Positions 43,859-53,040 of a stretch of 64,000 nucleotides of DNA are shown one piece after another. The stretch covers positions 7,626,001 through 7,690,000 of the forward strand of contig OY969623.1 of NCBI GenBank assembly GCA_963701675.1, given 5' to 3'. Position numbers and translations under genes: made by a program. The DNA is from G963701675 sp963701675. GTDB lineage: Bacteria > Planctomycetota > Planctomycetia > Gemmatales > Gemmataceae. Under the pieces are notes generated by a model. That model did not search any database, had not been told where the DNA came from, and saw only the letters and a program-made list of their open reading frames with translations. Positions within the stretch are counted from its first letter, which is position 1. Each line of letters opens with the position of its first letter.

Positions 43859-44803
43859 TTAGTAGCGGAAGATCATGTCGAATGTCAGCCGGTAGTCGAG
43901 CAAGTCCCGATTGCCGCTCACCGGGAATTCATAAGCAGCGCCAAACTGCCAGAGTTCCGACATTTTGAAGCGCATTCCAACCGCCATGCTGATGCTGTCA
44001 TTGCCTTCAACATCGGAGGAGCCAAAGTTGATGAGATCCCGTCCTTCGAAATCGAAGGGCACGGCACTCCCGGCGTCGGTGTAATTGAAGTAATTGAATT
44101 CCAAGAACGGGTAGAACTTTCGCAAATTGGCCACATCGTAGTCGAGGTGCAAACTCGTGTAGAGGAAGTCGGTTCGTTCTCGATCCGATGCGACCGAGTA
44201 ACCCACCAGCCCGAGAAAGTTGAAACTACCCCAAGTCGAGCGTCCGAAGGTCTGTCCAACCGTGATGTAAGGCTGGAGCGACATGTCGCCCGTGTTTTGA
44301 AACACGTCACTTGAACCGATCGGAATATCAAGCGTCAGGCCCGCGGCGGCAATAGTGCCCGACGGCTCACATCGATAGAACGTGTATTTCGGTCCGATGC
44401 GAAGTTCGGCGCCGCCGTTCCCGTCATCGAAAGGGCTGTCTGAAGACGGGTTGATCCAAATCCAGCCGAACTCCGTAATCACGAGAGACAGCCTCTCCGT
44501 GAATGCGACGCGGGCTTGGAGTCCGACGTACTCAATGTTGCCGCCGCCGAACGCGCTGGCGGAGGGCGTTCCTTGCACCAACACTACGGGCCGAAGCTCG
44601 GTCAGCGATCGCGGGTCTTCGAACAGAAACGGATTCGAAACCGGGGAGATCATGTTGTCGAAACCATGATCGCTTTGAAAACGGGCGCACGGCGTTCCGC
44701 CTTCGGAAGCAAACAGGCCCCCGCAATAATCCCGGCATCTGCCCCACCAGCCACGCGGGCTTTGATTTAAGAAGTGCCCAGACCCGGGCGGTTCCATGAC
44801 CAC
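43859..44803 (-). CDS. Outer membrane beta-barrel protein, main fragment
   Basis: 314 residues. Amphipathic strands occur throughout (LSLVITEFGWIWINP, YITVGQTFGRSTWGSFNFLG), and it ends in the aromatic signature MIFRY. RCRDYCGG near the start has a cysteine pair. It resembles planctomycete barrel proteins of unknown function. The start at 44803 is probably internal: the sequence upstream reads on in register (PDERFNCGVVMEPPGSGHFL), so the N-terminus lies in other frames above. Confidence 0.8.
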   Translation of the reverse strand: MVMEPPGSGHFLNQSPRGWWGRCRDYCGGLFASEGGTPCARFQSDHGFDNMISPVSNPFLFEDPRSLTELRPVVLVQGTPSASAFGGGNIEYVGLQARVAFTERLSLVITEFGWIWINPSSDSPFDDGNGGAELRIGPKYTFYRCEPSGTIAAAGLTLDIPIGSSDVFQNTGDMSLQPYITVGQTFGRSTWGSFNFLGLVGYSVASDRERTDFLYTSLHLDYDVANLRKFYPFLEFNYFNYTDAGSAVPFDFEGRDLINFGSSDVEGNDSISMAVGMRFKMSELWQFGAAYEFPVSGNRDLLDYRLTFDMIFRY

Positions 44804-45101
44804 ACCACAATTGAAACGTTCGTCCGGCGCCGCCGGGATTCCGGCGCGCCCGGTGGAGGTCCGGCAACGCCCTGTGTGAGGATTATTGGCGGGGATCCTT
44901 CGTCGTGCGTCTCAACATGCGCCGCACGCTGAACCTGTCCGTCGATGATGCGAGTGGCTGATGCTGTGGTGGCGGCAACCGGCCGGCCAAGAGTGACCAC
45001 CGGCGGACCTGTCTGGTCACGCTGCCAAGGGCGGTCTTGAGCACGGAGAGCGGCGCAAGAAAGCCTAATAGAAGTACACACTCCAGCCAACGGCGCCGCA
45101 T
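44804..45101 (-). pseudogene. N-terminus of the beta-barrel protein, broken by two apparent frameshifts
   Basis: An ATG at 45101 begins a signal peptide (MRRRWLECVLLLGFLAPLSV). The next recognisable stretch (DQTGPPVVTLGRP to LTQGVAGPPPGAPE) is in a second frame, and the barrel begins in a third. Breaks lie near 45020 and 44840. Together they give a plausible continuous signal peptide, linker and barrel. Confidence 0.6.
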
Positions 45102-45459
45102 GACGTTGCCCTCTGGCGACCTATTTCAACGCTACCGCGTAGTTTCGGCCGGATTTGGCGACTAGGGACAGGCGATCATCCAATCCAGAGGTTCGGTGTG
45201 ACCAGCCAACATGGCAAAGATGATACGACCTGCAAGGATTCGCGAACCAGCGCCTCAAGGCCAACCGATCTAATCGGATCGGCAAAACCTATGGGGATTG
45301 CCTCAAACACGTGGATTGCGTCGGTGATTGGATAGACAACGTCTCCCTGACCGGTAAACCCACCGAAGTCCCTTACCTTCGGACAGCGGAATTCACTTGC
45401 GTTTTCACTTAGCTCGTGAAACGAAGATAATCGGCCTCTTTAATATCGGAGAGTATTGT
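45102..45459. other. Intergenic region, nothing recognised
   Basis: 358 bases between two minus-strand genes; likely promoter for the barrel-TonB-YfiR-kinase operon. No riboswitch, tRNA or repeat is visible. Confidence 0.45.
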
Positions 45460-46521
45460 TCACCGGCGTTGGACGAGCACCAAATCGAGATCGGAGTTGA
45501 GTTCGCCTTCGAGATGTTCAAGAATTCGGAAATGCGGCGCCCACGTGCAGGCGACATAGTCTCGGCTCAAGTACATGCCGCCACGGTAACGTTTGTCGCT
45601 GGGATCGGGCGGGAAGGCCTTGTCATAAGCAGTGCCGTCGAATGTCCCATCTCGCTCCAGCGCGACGAGTGCTTCTCGGGGATACAAAACCTCGGCGGCG
45701 AATCTCCCTTGAACGGAGACCACCATCAGGCCTGTCGGGGCCAGGACGCGCCGCAGTTCCGGCAACCAAACGGCGTACTCGGCAGGACCGCATCCGCCGA
45801 CGACACCAATGGACAGAATGAGATCGAAAGTCTCGTCGGCATAGGGCAGGGGAGGCAATGGGTGCAGGGCACGAAAATGGCCGGGTTTCAAATACTCCTG
45901 GCACCAGGCGACGGCGTCGTGGTTCATGTCGCCGCCGTAGAGCTCGGCGTCCGATTCCTTCATGACAAACGATGCGATGCGACCGCTGCCGCAACCCCAA
46001 TCGAAAACCCGCCGCACGCTGTTCCAATTTCGGTGTCGAGCAACTAGCTCGCGAATCTGTTGATAGTAACGGTAGCCGAGCATTCGGTATGAATGCACAT
46101 CGTGGTCTCCCTGTGTCAACTCGATCAACCTCGGCGGCGGGATCGGAACATCGGGAATGAGCGTCGGTGAGAGCACGATAGACTTCATTTTCGCCACGGG
46201 TCGGCCATCACGGTAGCCAACGACGCTAATCTGATGTGAACGATCCACACCTAGCGATCCATGATCGACTTGAAGGGAATATCCGATGCGCTGATTGAAC
46301 GGCTCGTATTCGTTGTAAGCCGCCGCGACCTTTGGGTAATGGACAAGCTCTGCCACACCGACGGACTCGCCATCCACCTGGACCTCAGCCTTGTCCATCG
46401 CTACGTCGGGGAGGAAGATCCAGCCACTGAGGCTGGAACGGTCGAAATCGACATGCTCGACATGACCATGCGCCGGACGAAGTTCGTCAACAGGTTCTGG
46501 AGGATGCGTCGAGGGCTCCAT
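45460..46521 (-). CDS. Class I SAM-dependent methyltransferase
   Basis: 353 residues. The N-terminal 130 are a beta-rich domain (SSLSGWIFLPDVAMDKAEVQ). Motif I is VFDWGCGSGRIASFV, then LYGGDMNHDAVAWC and FDLILSIGVVGGCG. The closest type is a methyltransferase acting on a sugar or lipid, but the substrate cannot be told. It stands alone. Confidence 0.85.
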   Translation of the reverse strand: MEPSTHPPEPVDELRPAHGHVEHVDFDRSSLSGWIFLPDVAMDKAEVQVDGESVGVAELVHYPKVAAAYNEYEPFNQRIGYSLQVDHGSLGVDRSHQISVVGYRDGRPVAKMKSIVLSPTLIPDVPIPPPRLIELTQGDHDVHSYRMLGYRYYQQIRELVARHRNWNSVRRVFDWGCGSGRIASFVMKESDAELYGGDMNHDAVAWCQEYLKPGHFRALHPLPPLPYADETFDLILSIGVVGGCGPAEYAVWLPELRRVLAPTGLMVVSVQGRFAAEVLYPREALVALERDGTFDGTAYDKAFPPDPSDKRYRGGMYLSRDYVACTWAPHFRILEHLEGELNSDLDLVLVQRR

Positions 46522-46640
46522 GAAATGTTACATAACAGCGAGAGTTGGTTGCGACAAGTAGGCAAAGTCCGAAGCTTTCACCTCGCGGTGCTAGCACGTA
46601 TAATCCACAGCGGCATAGCTGTGCCGTTGGAGGAAATCGG

Positions 46641-47210
46641 ATGAGCATTGTTTCACCGCCACAAATGACAATCGAAGAGTTTTACGCACTTTCCGACGAC
46701 GGGATGGACCGAGAGTTGATCCGCGGTGTGCTTGTGGAGAAGCCCATGACGACTCGTAATCCGCGGCACAGCATTACGACCAGCCGCATCGATAAGATTT
46801 TGGGGATCTGGCTCGCGGCGCAAGCCGAACCGCGTGGCGAAGTATTGGCCGGCGAGGCTGGTTTCGTTCTCCGCCGCAATCCAGACTCCACCGTTGGGAT
46901 CGACGTGGCCTACATCTCCGCGGAGTTAGCGGCGGCGACACCGGAACGAGCCCGTTACGTCGAAGGTGTCCCCACGCTTGCCGTCGAGATTCTTTCGCCT
47001 TCGGACAAGCAAGAAGAGATTCTGGAAAAAGTGGAACTTTACTTGGAGGTAGGCGTGCCGCTCGTCTGGGTCGTGGAACCATACTTCCAAACGATCACCG
47101 TCTATCGACCGGGCGCCAAACCGCAGATGTTCAACACCGAAGATGAACTCGTCGGTGAGCCGAAACTCCCCGGGTTTCGTATGCGTCTGGCCGATCTATT
47201 TCAGCGCTGA
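46641..47210 (+). CDS. Uma2-family (DUF820) putative endonuclease-fold protein
   Basis: 189 residues. The ATG at 46641 has GGAGG seven bases upstream. TIEEFYALSDDGMDRELIRG, DVAYIS and TLAVEILSPSDKQEEILEKVELYLEVGVPLVWVV include the PD-(D/E)xK-like Asp and Glu of the family. The family is abundant in cyanobacteria and planctomycetes; a restriction or toxin role is unproven. Confidence 0.9.
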   Translation: MSIVSPPQMTIEEFYALSDDGMDRELIRGVLVEKPMTTRNPRHSITTSRIDKILGIWLAAQAEPRGEVLAGEAGFVLRRNPDSTVGIDVAYISAELAAATPERARYVEGVPTLAVEILSPSDKQEEILEKVELYLEVGVPLVWVVEPYFQTITVYRPGAKPQMFNTEDELVGEPKLPGFRMRLADLFQR

Positions 47211-47243
47211 AACCAACCTAGGTAGTCCCACGGCGCCCTGTCG

Positions 47244-48914
47244 CTATGCGCACCGTTGCCCACTCACCGCCGCCGTCTCCGGCTGGCGTGGTAGGCTAAG
47301 GACGAATCGCGTCGGCCCCTGCGGCAAGTCGTCGAAGCGAACGTCGCCGCCGTGTTCGCGGGCCAGGCGCCATGCCGTGGGCAGGCCCAGGCCGCGGCCT
47401 CGGCCGGCTTGGCGGCCGGAATAAAACGGATCGAAGAGATGTTCCTGCTGGGCTTCCGTTGGACCGGTGCCGGAGTCTTCCACGATCAATTCGACGCGAT
47501 CCGGCGTCGGCGCTTCGAGACGAACGCCCGCCCAGCCTTCCTGCGGGGCGGCTTCGATCGCGTTTCGCACCAGGCACTCCAAGGCGAGGTGGAGTTGCCG
47601 TGGGTCGGCGTACGACGCAATCGGGTAATCCGGCAATGAACACGTCAGCCGAACCCGGCGTTGTTCCGCGAGGTCGGTAAGTTCCGCGGTTACGTCACGC
47701 ACCAGCAGAGGTAAGTCCACGAGTTGTTTTTGTGGTCGCGCCGGCCGTGCGAACTGCATGAGCGCATTCAAGATTTGATGAATCCGATGGGTCTGGTTGA
47801 TGATCGTTTGCAGTAGCTTCTGCCGCGACGGATCGGCTTCTTCACCCAAGAGGTACTGGGCCTGGCCGGAGATGACAGCCAGTGGATTGTTTATTTCGTG
47901 TCCGGCGCCGGCGGCAAACTCGGCCAAGGATGCGAGTTTCTGGTCTCGCAAACGCTTATCCTCACCGACGCGCTGTTCGCTCAGGGCCCGATGCAAGTGA
48001 TCTACTTCGCATTCCAGGGCATGGATCGCCGGTGCATCCGAAAGCCGTCGATTTGCCGCCGCCAGCGTCAGTAAATCACGCAGAAGCGGCGACGATGAGG
48101 GCGCCTCCCAAAGCGATGTCGTAGGTATGGCGGCGGTTATGCGATCGGCGGCTGCCTCGATTTCACTCCAATCGCCGGCCGAAATTCCCAAGGCCGCCGC
48201 GGCTTCCGTCATGGAGTCACCGGCCGTGAGATGCAGTCCGTTGCCGTCACGTTGCACGAGCAACACCGCCAATTGGACAATGCGGAATATCGACGCATCT
48301 GCTCCGAGCGCGACGGCATCGTCGGCAGGCAGGTCAAGGTGTCCGGTGACCGTACTCAACCACGGCGGCAAGCGCCAGCGACGGTTGAGCCTCCGGGCGA
48401 TGGCCGAATGATCCGTTCCCCAATGTCTGCGCTGCGTCGCCGTGGAGTTGGCGTTGAAACGCGGGTCGGAGAGACAGGCAGTGGCGTGATCCGGAGACAC
48501 CGCACACACGGCAAACCATCCAAGGGGCGCCACGAGTCCTGCGGCCCAGGCATTGGCGGCGTCGCAGGATCGTGTCTGCTCGGCCAGAAAGCCGGCGACT
48601 TGTGCATATTGCAGGGCAGCATGATAAACCGGCGCGACAGCGCGGTTGCCCCAAGGGACAAACGGGGCTTCGTCCATGAGTCGAATCGCAACATCGAACA
48701 GACGGGAGTGTCGCGTGAGCATGCTGCCGACGCTTCGATCGGCCGTTCGACTCGATTTTGCGGAAGCTCGAGCGACGAGCAGCACGGCGGCGGGGTCGAT
48801 ACAGATAGATTCCCACGACGATGTCGGAGCGCGCGCCAACGCGACCAGCGAGGCGGCACTTGGCGCCAGCCCCGGCAGGTGCGTGACGGCATCGGCCAAC
48901 GCCGTGGCGGTCAC
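47244..48914 (-). CDS. HDOD-domain histidine kinase
   Basis: The start is taken at the GTG at 48914 with GAAGGAG nine bases upstream; the ATG at 48983 lies inside a palindromic repeat and gives a Ser/Arg-rich tail. The 556-residue product has an HDOD-like N-terminal region (HSRLFDVAIRLMDEA and TATQRRHWGTDHSAIARRL), then HisKA with AEFAAGAGHEINNPLAVISG and HATPase with DSGTGPTE and GRGLGLPTAWRL. No membrane helix is visible, so it is a cytoplasmic kinase. It follows the HTH-REC regulator gene, its likely partner. Confidence 0.87.
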   Translation of the reverse strand: MTATALADAVTHLPGLAPSAASLVALARAPTSSWESICIDPAAVLLVARASAKSSRTADRSVGSMLTRHSRLFDVAIRLMDEAPFVPWGNRAVAPVYHAALQYAQVAGFLAEQTRSCDAANAWAAGLVAPLGWFAVCAVSPDHATACLSDPRFNANSTATQRRHWGTDHSAIARRLNRRWRLPPWLSTVTGHLDLPADDAVALGADASIFRIVQLAVLLVQRDGNGLHLTAGDSMTEAAAALGISAGDWSEIEAAADRITAAIPTTSLWEAPSSSPLLRDLLTLAAANRRLSDAPAIHALECEVDHLHRALSEQRVGEDKRLRDQKLASLAEFAAGAGHEINNPLAVISGQAQYLLGEEADPSRQKLLQTIINQTHRIHQILNALMQFARPARPQKQLVDLPLLVRDVTAELTDLAEQRRVRLTCSLPDYPIASYADPRQLHLALECLVRNAIEAAPQEGWAGVRLEAPTPDRVELIVEDSGTGPTEAQQEHLFDPFYSGRQAGRGRGLGLPTAWRLAREHGGDVRFDDLPQGPTRFVLSLPRQPETAAVSGQRCA

Positions 48915-48948
48915 CTCGGGTTGCTCCTTCGGAATACGTGGGTACGCA

Positions 48949-49011
48949 TGACGGGATGACGGAGTGACGGGACGACCCGACATTCCATCCGGTCATCCCG
49001 TCATCCCGTCA
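48949..49011. repeat. Perfect 14-bp inverted repeat between regulator and kinase genes
   Basis: TGACGGGATGACGG (48949-48962) is the exact reverse complement of CCGTCATCCCGTCA (48998-49011), with further GACGGGA units between the arms. It begins six bases after the stop of the regulator gene at 49018 and may act as a transcription barrier or terminator. Confidence 0.85.
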
Positions 49012-49017
49012 CGAAAT

Positions 49018-49602
49018 TTACGCCGTCTGGGAGATCGGCTCCATCTCGAGCAAGCCGCACATTCGATCGATGAGTTCTTCGATGTCGAACGGTTTGTGCA
49101 AGAAGTCGTCGGCGCCCGCGAGCCGCAGCTCATGAATCTTGTCGTCTTCAATCATGCCGGAGATGCAGAGAATGCGCACATCTTCCAGCGACCGATCTTC
49201 GCGGACACGCTGACAAACTTCCTTACCGTTGATATCGGGCAACATGACATCGAGAACGATGAGATCCGGTCGGTATTCTTTTACCATCATGCCCGCATCA
49301 AAGCCGTTGCCGGCGATGCGTACTTCGAAGCGGCCGTCCTCGTCGAGGACCTTGGACATGAGTTCCACCAGTTCCGTATCGTCGTCGACCAGGAGGACCT
49401 TCCGTTTTCCGCTTTCCAGCGCATCCGTCGGAATCCCGTTATCTTTCATGAAGCGGTACAACGCCTCACGGGGGATGCGGCGAAACCGGGAACCCGGTAC
49501 GCGGAATCCTTTGAGCTGCCCGTTGTCGAAGCAACGGATAATGGTCTGCTGACTGACCTTACAGATTTTGGCTGCTTCGCCAGTCGTAAAAACGGTCTTC
49601 AT
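49018..49602 (-). CDS. Response regulator with N-terminal excisionase-like HTH
   Basis: 194 residues from the ATG at 49602 (a GTG at 49614 is also in frame). Residues 1-57 form a MerR/excisionase-type winged helix (TTGEAAKICKVSQQTIIRCF). A receiver follows with LLVDDDTELVELM and the phospho-Asp in LIVLDVMLPDINGKE. The DNA-binding domain at the N-terminus and the receiver at the C-terminus reverse the usual order. It lies upstream of the HDOD-kinase on the same strand. Confidence 0.9.
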   Translation of the reverse strand: MKTVFTTGEAAKICKVSQQTIIRCFDNGQLKGFRVPGSRFRRIPREALYRFMKDNGIPTDALESGKRKVLLVDDDTELVELMSKVLDEDGRFEVRIAGNGFDAGMMVKEYRPDLIVLDVMLPDINGKEVCQRVREDRSLEDVRILCISGMIEDDKIHELRLAGADDFLHKPFDIEELIDRMCGLLEMEPISQTA

Positions 49603-50101
49603 ACGTGTGTCCACCCCTTACTGGCGCGGGGGCCAGTGTCACGAGTGTGGTCCGGACAACGTCTGTCCGTAAGACGTTGGTGGACCGAAATCATCCTTGA
49701 CTTCGCCTCTCAACCATCCCAGGCACTAACCGAAATCGGCCGACTCCCACGCCGCGGGTCCGTGGGGCCCGAGAATTGGAGGCCTTTTGTCCACTCCAGT
49801 TGCGGTGGGGGTTGACCTAAAAGTGCAATTCAAGAGAGGTTGCCAATCTTTCCACCGGTAGCGATTATAACTACCTTGTGAAGCATGTCAACGCGAATCC
49901 ATTCGCCGCGCTTGCTGTAACGTGTTGATATGACCGTGCTTTCTGCAAGCGCCCGTTTTTGTTATCCATTAGTTAAAACTTCGCAATTCCTTGGTAATTT
50001 ACGTACTTTCGGCAACTGCTGCGCCTTCCCATACCGACGCGCGCTACCCAGTCGACTTAGTTTCAGGTTTCGATTTGGATCTAGATCGGCGGGATGTCGG
50101 T
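49603..50101. other. Intergenic region, nothing recognised
   Basis: 499 bases between two minus-strand genes, containing the regulator promoter. AT-rich around 49910-50010. No coding frame or RNA is evident. Confidence 0.45.
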
Positions 50102-50623
50102 CTAGCGTTTTTCTAATTCGGGCGGCTTCGGATGTTGAATAAGACGCTTGAATGCGAACATGCCCAAGCCGACAATAACAAAACCGCCGAAGATGCTTCC
50201 CCATACCTGTCCAGCGGAGATGAACTCCTTCCACCACACTTCGCGATACTTCTCGCTCTTCGGATCAGGCAGGCCTGTCCAAAGGTAGATAATGCCGAAC
50301 ACGATCGCGCCGATGCCGACCAGACAGAGAATCCCCGGCAGCGACCATATGAATTGTTCCGACGGCGTGGTCGCATAGGTGCGAACTACTTTTCCATGTG
50401 ATCGAGTCTGGGTGTTGTACCCGCAATTCAAACAGACAATGCCGCCTTCTTCCATTTCCTGTGCGCAAAACGGGCAACGCGGCGTTTCGTCGAGCTTGGT
50501 CAGGCCATAGGGGTTTTTCGAGACGTCTTCGTACTTCGGCTGCAAATCGGACTTGATCGGTGCGATGCGATTGGCCTCGATGATTTTTTGATTCGCGTCA
50601 TCGGAGAGCCAACCATACATCAT
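50102..50623 (-). CDS. Membrane protein with a CxxC zinc-ribbon
   Basis: 173 residues from an ATG that overlaps the preceding stop (ATGA). CPFCAQEMEEGGIVCLNCGYN is a four-cysteine zinc ribbon; two hydrophobic helices follow (WSLPGILCLVGIGAIVFGII and IFGGFVIVGLGMFAF). The sequence upstream (ASHGHDDEGPMMYGW) reads on in register, so this could be the second half of one protein whose first zinc ribbon is at 50838. Confidence 0.75.
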   Translation of the reverse strand: MMYGWLSDDANQKIIEANRIAPIKSDLQPKYEDVSKNPYGLTKLDETPRCPFCAQEMEEGGIVCLNCGYNTQTRSHGKVVRTYATTPSEQFIWSLPGILCLVGIGAIVFGIIYLWTGLPDPKSEKYREVWWKEFISAGQVWGSIFGGFVIVGLGMFAFKRLIQHPKPPELEKR

Positions 50624-50838
50624 CGGTCCTTCGTCGTCGTGACCGTGGCTGGCGGCCGGCGCCGCGGCGCTGTCTTGCCTTTGGCCTGCGGTGGTGGTTT
50701 CGTCGACGCGGACGCTGCCGCGCCCAAGACGATGGTCTTGCCGCACTTCTTGCAGCGAACCTTCTTACCCTTGAGATTCGCCGGGCCGTTCAACTGGGCG
50801 TTGCACTCCGGGCAGATGAAAGTCGTCGTTGCCGCCAT
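50620..50838 (-). CDS. Small zinc-ribbon protein (MJ0042-like), possibly N-terminus of the next gene
   Basis: 72 residues: FICPECNAQLNGPANLKGKK and VRCKKCGKTIVL form a four-cysteine ribbon, followed by a Pro/Lys-rich linker. Many planctomycete proteins carry this ribbon, then such a linker, a second ribbon and membrane helices in one chain. The separate stop here may thus come from a one-base error near 50640. A real coupled gene pair cannot be excluded. Confidence 0.7.
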   Translation of the reverse strand: MAATTTFICPECNAQLNGPANLKGKKVRCKKCGKTIVLGAAASASTKPPPQAKGKTAPRRRPPATVTTTKDR

Positions 50839-50920
50839 GTGCGCCTTGCCAATCGGGCAGTGTCCACGATAAGAAGCAGAATTACCTATAGGATAATCGT
50901 CCACCGGCAGGGGACGCAAG

Positions 50921-51661
50921 ATGCAAGCCAACAATCGCGGAACTAAACAGCGAGTGCTCGTGTCCATGGCGACCTACAACGAGCACGATAACCTTACACC
51001 GCTCATCAAAGAAATTCATGCGACCGTACCTCACGCCGATGTACTTATCACGGATGATAACTCGCCGGATGGTACGGGGCGTTTGGCCGACGAGATGGCC
51101 GCCGCAGATCCGAGAATCCACGTAATCCACCGTTCCGGGAAGTTGGGTCTCGGGACAGCCATCCTCGCCGCCATGCGGTTCGCGATCGACCAAAAGTACG
51201 ATCAGTTCGTGAACGTAGATGCCGATTTCAGCCATCATCCTCGGTATTTGCCGGCCGTGCTGGCGGGATTGTCACGGTACGACGTCATGATCGGCTCGCG
51301 CTATACCCGCGGCGGCAGCTCCGAGGGCTGGCCGCTCTCGCGCGAACTCATGAGTTTCGGTGTCAACTCCACGGTTCGGTTACTGTTTCGATTACCTGCC
51401 AAGGACACCAGCGGCGGCTATCGTGGCTACCGAGTGTCCAAGCTCAAACAGACCGACTTGAGCAACCTATGGTCGCGCGGCTATTCGTTCCAGCAAGAGG
51501 TGCTCTACCGTTGCCGAAAGGCCGGCTGCCGCATCGGCGAAACCCCGATCGTATTCGAAAACCGCAGGGCAGGGTCCAGCAAGGTCAATCCGCGCGAAGC
51601 CGCTCGATCCATGGCGGTACTCGTCGGCCTGGGAACGTTGGCGCTGCTGGGATTGGATTAG
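50921..51661 (+). CDS. Polyprenol-phosphate mannosyltransferase-like GT2 (DPM1-type)
   Basis: 246 residues with VLVSMATYNEHDNLTPLI, ITDDNSPDGTG, VNVDADFSHHPRYLPAV (DxD) and GSRYTRGG, the pattern of dolichol/polyprenol-phosphate sugar synthases. No C-terminal membrane helices, as in DPM1. The lipid-linked sugar it makes could feed the GT39-type enzyme at 31714 (inference). It is divergent from the zinc-ribbon genes across 82 bases. Confidence 0.9.
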   Translation: MQANNRGTKQRVLVSMATYNEHDNLTPLIKEIHATVPHADVLITDDNSPDGTGRLADEMAAADPRIHVIHRSGKLGLGTAILAAMRFAIDQKYDQFVNVDADFSHHPRYLPAVLAGLSRYDVMIGSRYTRGGSSEGWPLSRELMSFGVNSTVRLLFRLPAKDTSGGYRGYRVSKLKQTDLSNLWSRGYSFQQEVLYRCRKAGCRIGETPIVFENRRAGSSKVNPREAARSMAVLVGLGTLALLGLD

Positions 51662-51681
51662 CCGCCGCGGTCACCTCGTCG

Positions 51682-53040
51682 CTACGACCCGTTTCGCCCA
51701 TTCGCGACTCCCGAGAACTTGACGCGCCCGGGACCAAGGATGGTTTCCAGTTCGCTCGTTGTAACCGTGGCGGGGTTTACGCGGTATGACTCATTCGTTT
51801 TCAGCATGGCGCGTTTGCCGGCATGATCCATCACGGTCAAATACACGGGGCAACTCCCGGTCGCACGCTGTAGAACGCGCGCTACGGCGTCAATATGTTC
51901 GGGTCCATGCGCTTCCATGCTAAAGGAGAGCACCAGGCCCTTGGTCAATTCACGCTGCGCTTGTTCAACCGTCATGATTCGAGTGAGAATCAAACCCGGT
52001 TCATCGCGGGTCCGTTCGACGTTGCCACGCACGAAGCATACTCGGTCTTCCGCTACTTCGTCCTTGTAACGAGAGAAATCGTCGGGCCACATGACACAAA
52101 CGACGCTGCCGGTCATGTCTTCCAGCTTGCAACGGAGGTAGCGCGTGTTGCCGTTGCGAGCTTTCTTGGTGTTGAGGATGCGAATGTCCGTCAACATGCC
52201 GCCGATCACCACTTCTTGTGTGGGCCCTAAACCGGCGATTTGATCGGCTCGGTGAGAGGAAAAAACGGCCAGGGTCTCGTCGTATTGCGCCAGCGGATGG
52301 CTGGTGATGTAGAAATCGAGCGCCTCTTTTTCGTTCTTCAGCTTCTCGCTGTTGCTCCACTCGGGAATGTCGGGCAGGGCGCCGCGTGCGGACGACGCGG
52401 AGTTTGGTTCCGTCGTTTCGGTTCCGTTGGCGGCGTTGGAAAAGGCATCGAAAAAGTTCATTTGTCCATGGCGTAGGTCTTCCTGCCTTTCGCCGGCGGC
52501 TTGAATGGCGCGCGGCAAGACGTGCATGAATTGAGCGCGGGTGCCGAAGCGATCAAAACCGCCGGCCTTGATGAGTTTCTCGATCGCGGCTCGAGGAACG
52601 AGCTTGTGATCGATTCGGTCGCAGAAATCAAAGATGTCTTTGAACAGTCCGCCGGCGCTCCTCGCACGGACGATGGCTTCGGCGGCGCCACGGCCGAGCC
52701 CCTTGATCGCCGTCAAGCCGAACACAATCTTGCCGTCGGCCACCGTAAACTCGACATCGCCGGCATTGACATCGGGTGGCAGCACCGGCACTCCGAGCCG
52801 GCGCGCGTCTTCGATGTGTTGCACGAGAATGTCGCGCTTGTTGCCGTCCTCGATTTCGCTCGAAAGCAAGGCGGCCATGAACTCGGGTGCATAGTGCGCC
52901 TTGAGATAGGCGGTTTGATATCCGAGTTGGGCGTATGCGGCGCTGTGTGACTTATTGAATCCATACCCGCCGAAGTACGTGATGAGGCTGAATATTTCGC
53001 GGGCCGTTTCTTCACCTACGCCGCGCTCCTGCGCCCGCGA
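51682..53040 (-). CDS. dnaE: DNA polymerase III alpha subunit, C-terminal fragment
   Basis: In-frame from about 53032: ERGVGEETAREIFSLITYFG, GYGFNKSHSAAYAQLGYQTA, APEFMAALLSSEI, then the HhH and OB-fold regions (VIGGMLTDIRIL). Normal DnaE length (about 1180 residues) is recovered only when it is joined to the upstream fragment by adding one base. dnaE is essential, so a sequence error is more likely than a real mutation unless the genome has a second copy. Confidence 0.95.
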   Translation of the reverse strand, partial: SRAQERGVGEETAREIFSLITYFGGYGFNKSHSAAYAQLGYQTAYLKAHYAPEFMAALLSSEIEDGNKRDILVQHIEDARRLGVPVLPPDVNAGDVEFTVADGKIVFGLTAIKGLGRGAAEAIVRARSAGGLFKDIFDFCDRIDHKLVPRAAIEKLIKAGGFDRFGTRAQFMHVLPRAIQAAGERQEDLRHGQMNFFDAFSNAANGTETTEPNSASSARGALPDIPEWSNSEKLKNEKEALDFYITSHPLAQYDETLAVFSSHRADQIAGLGPTQEVVIGGMLTDIRILNTKKARNGNTRYLRCKLEDMTGSVVCVMWPDDFSRYKDEVAEDRVCFVRGNVERTRDEPGLILTRIMTVEQAQRELTKGLVLSFSMEAHGPEHIDAVARVLQRATGSCPVYLTVMDHAGKRAMLKTNESYRVNPATVTTSELETILGPGRVKFSGVANGRNGS

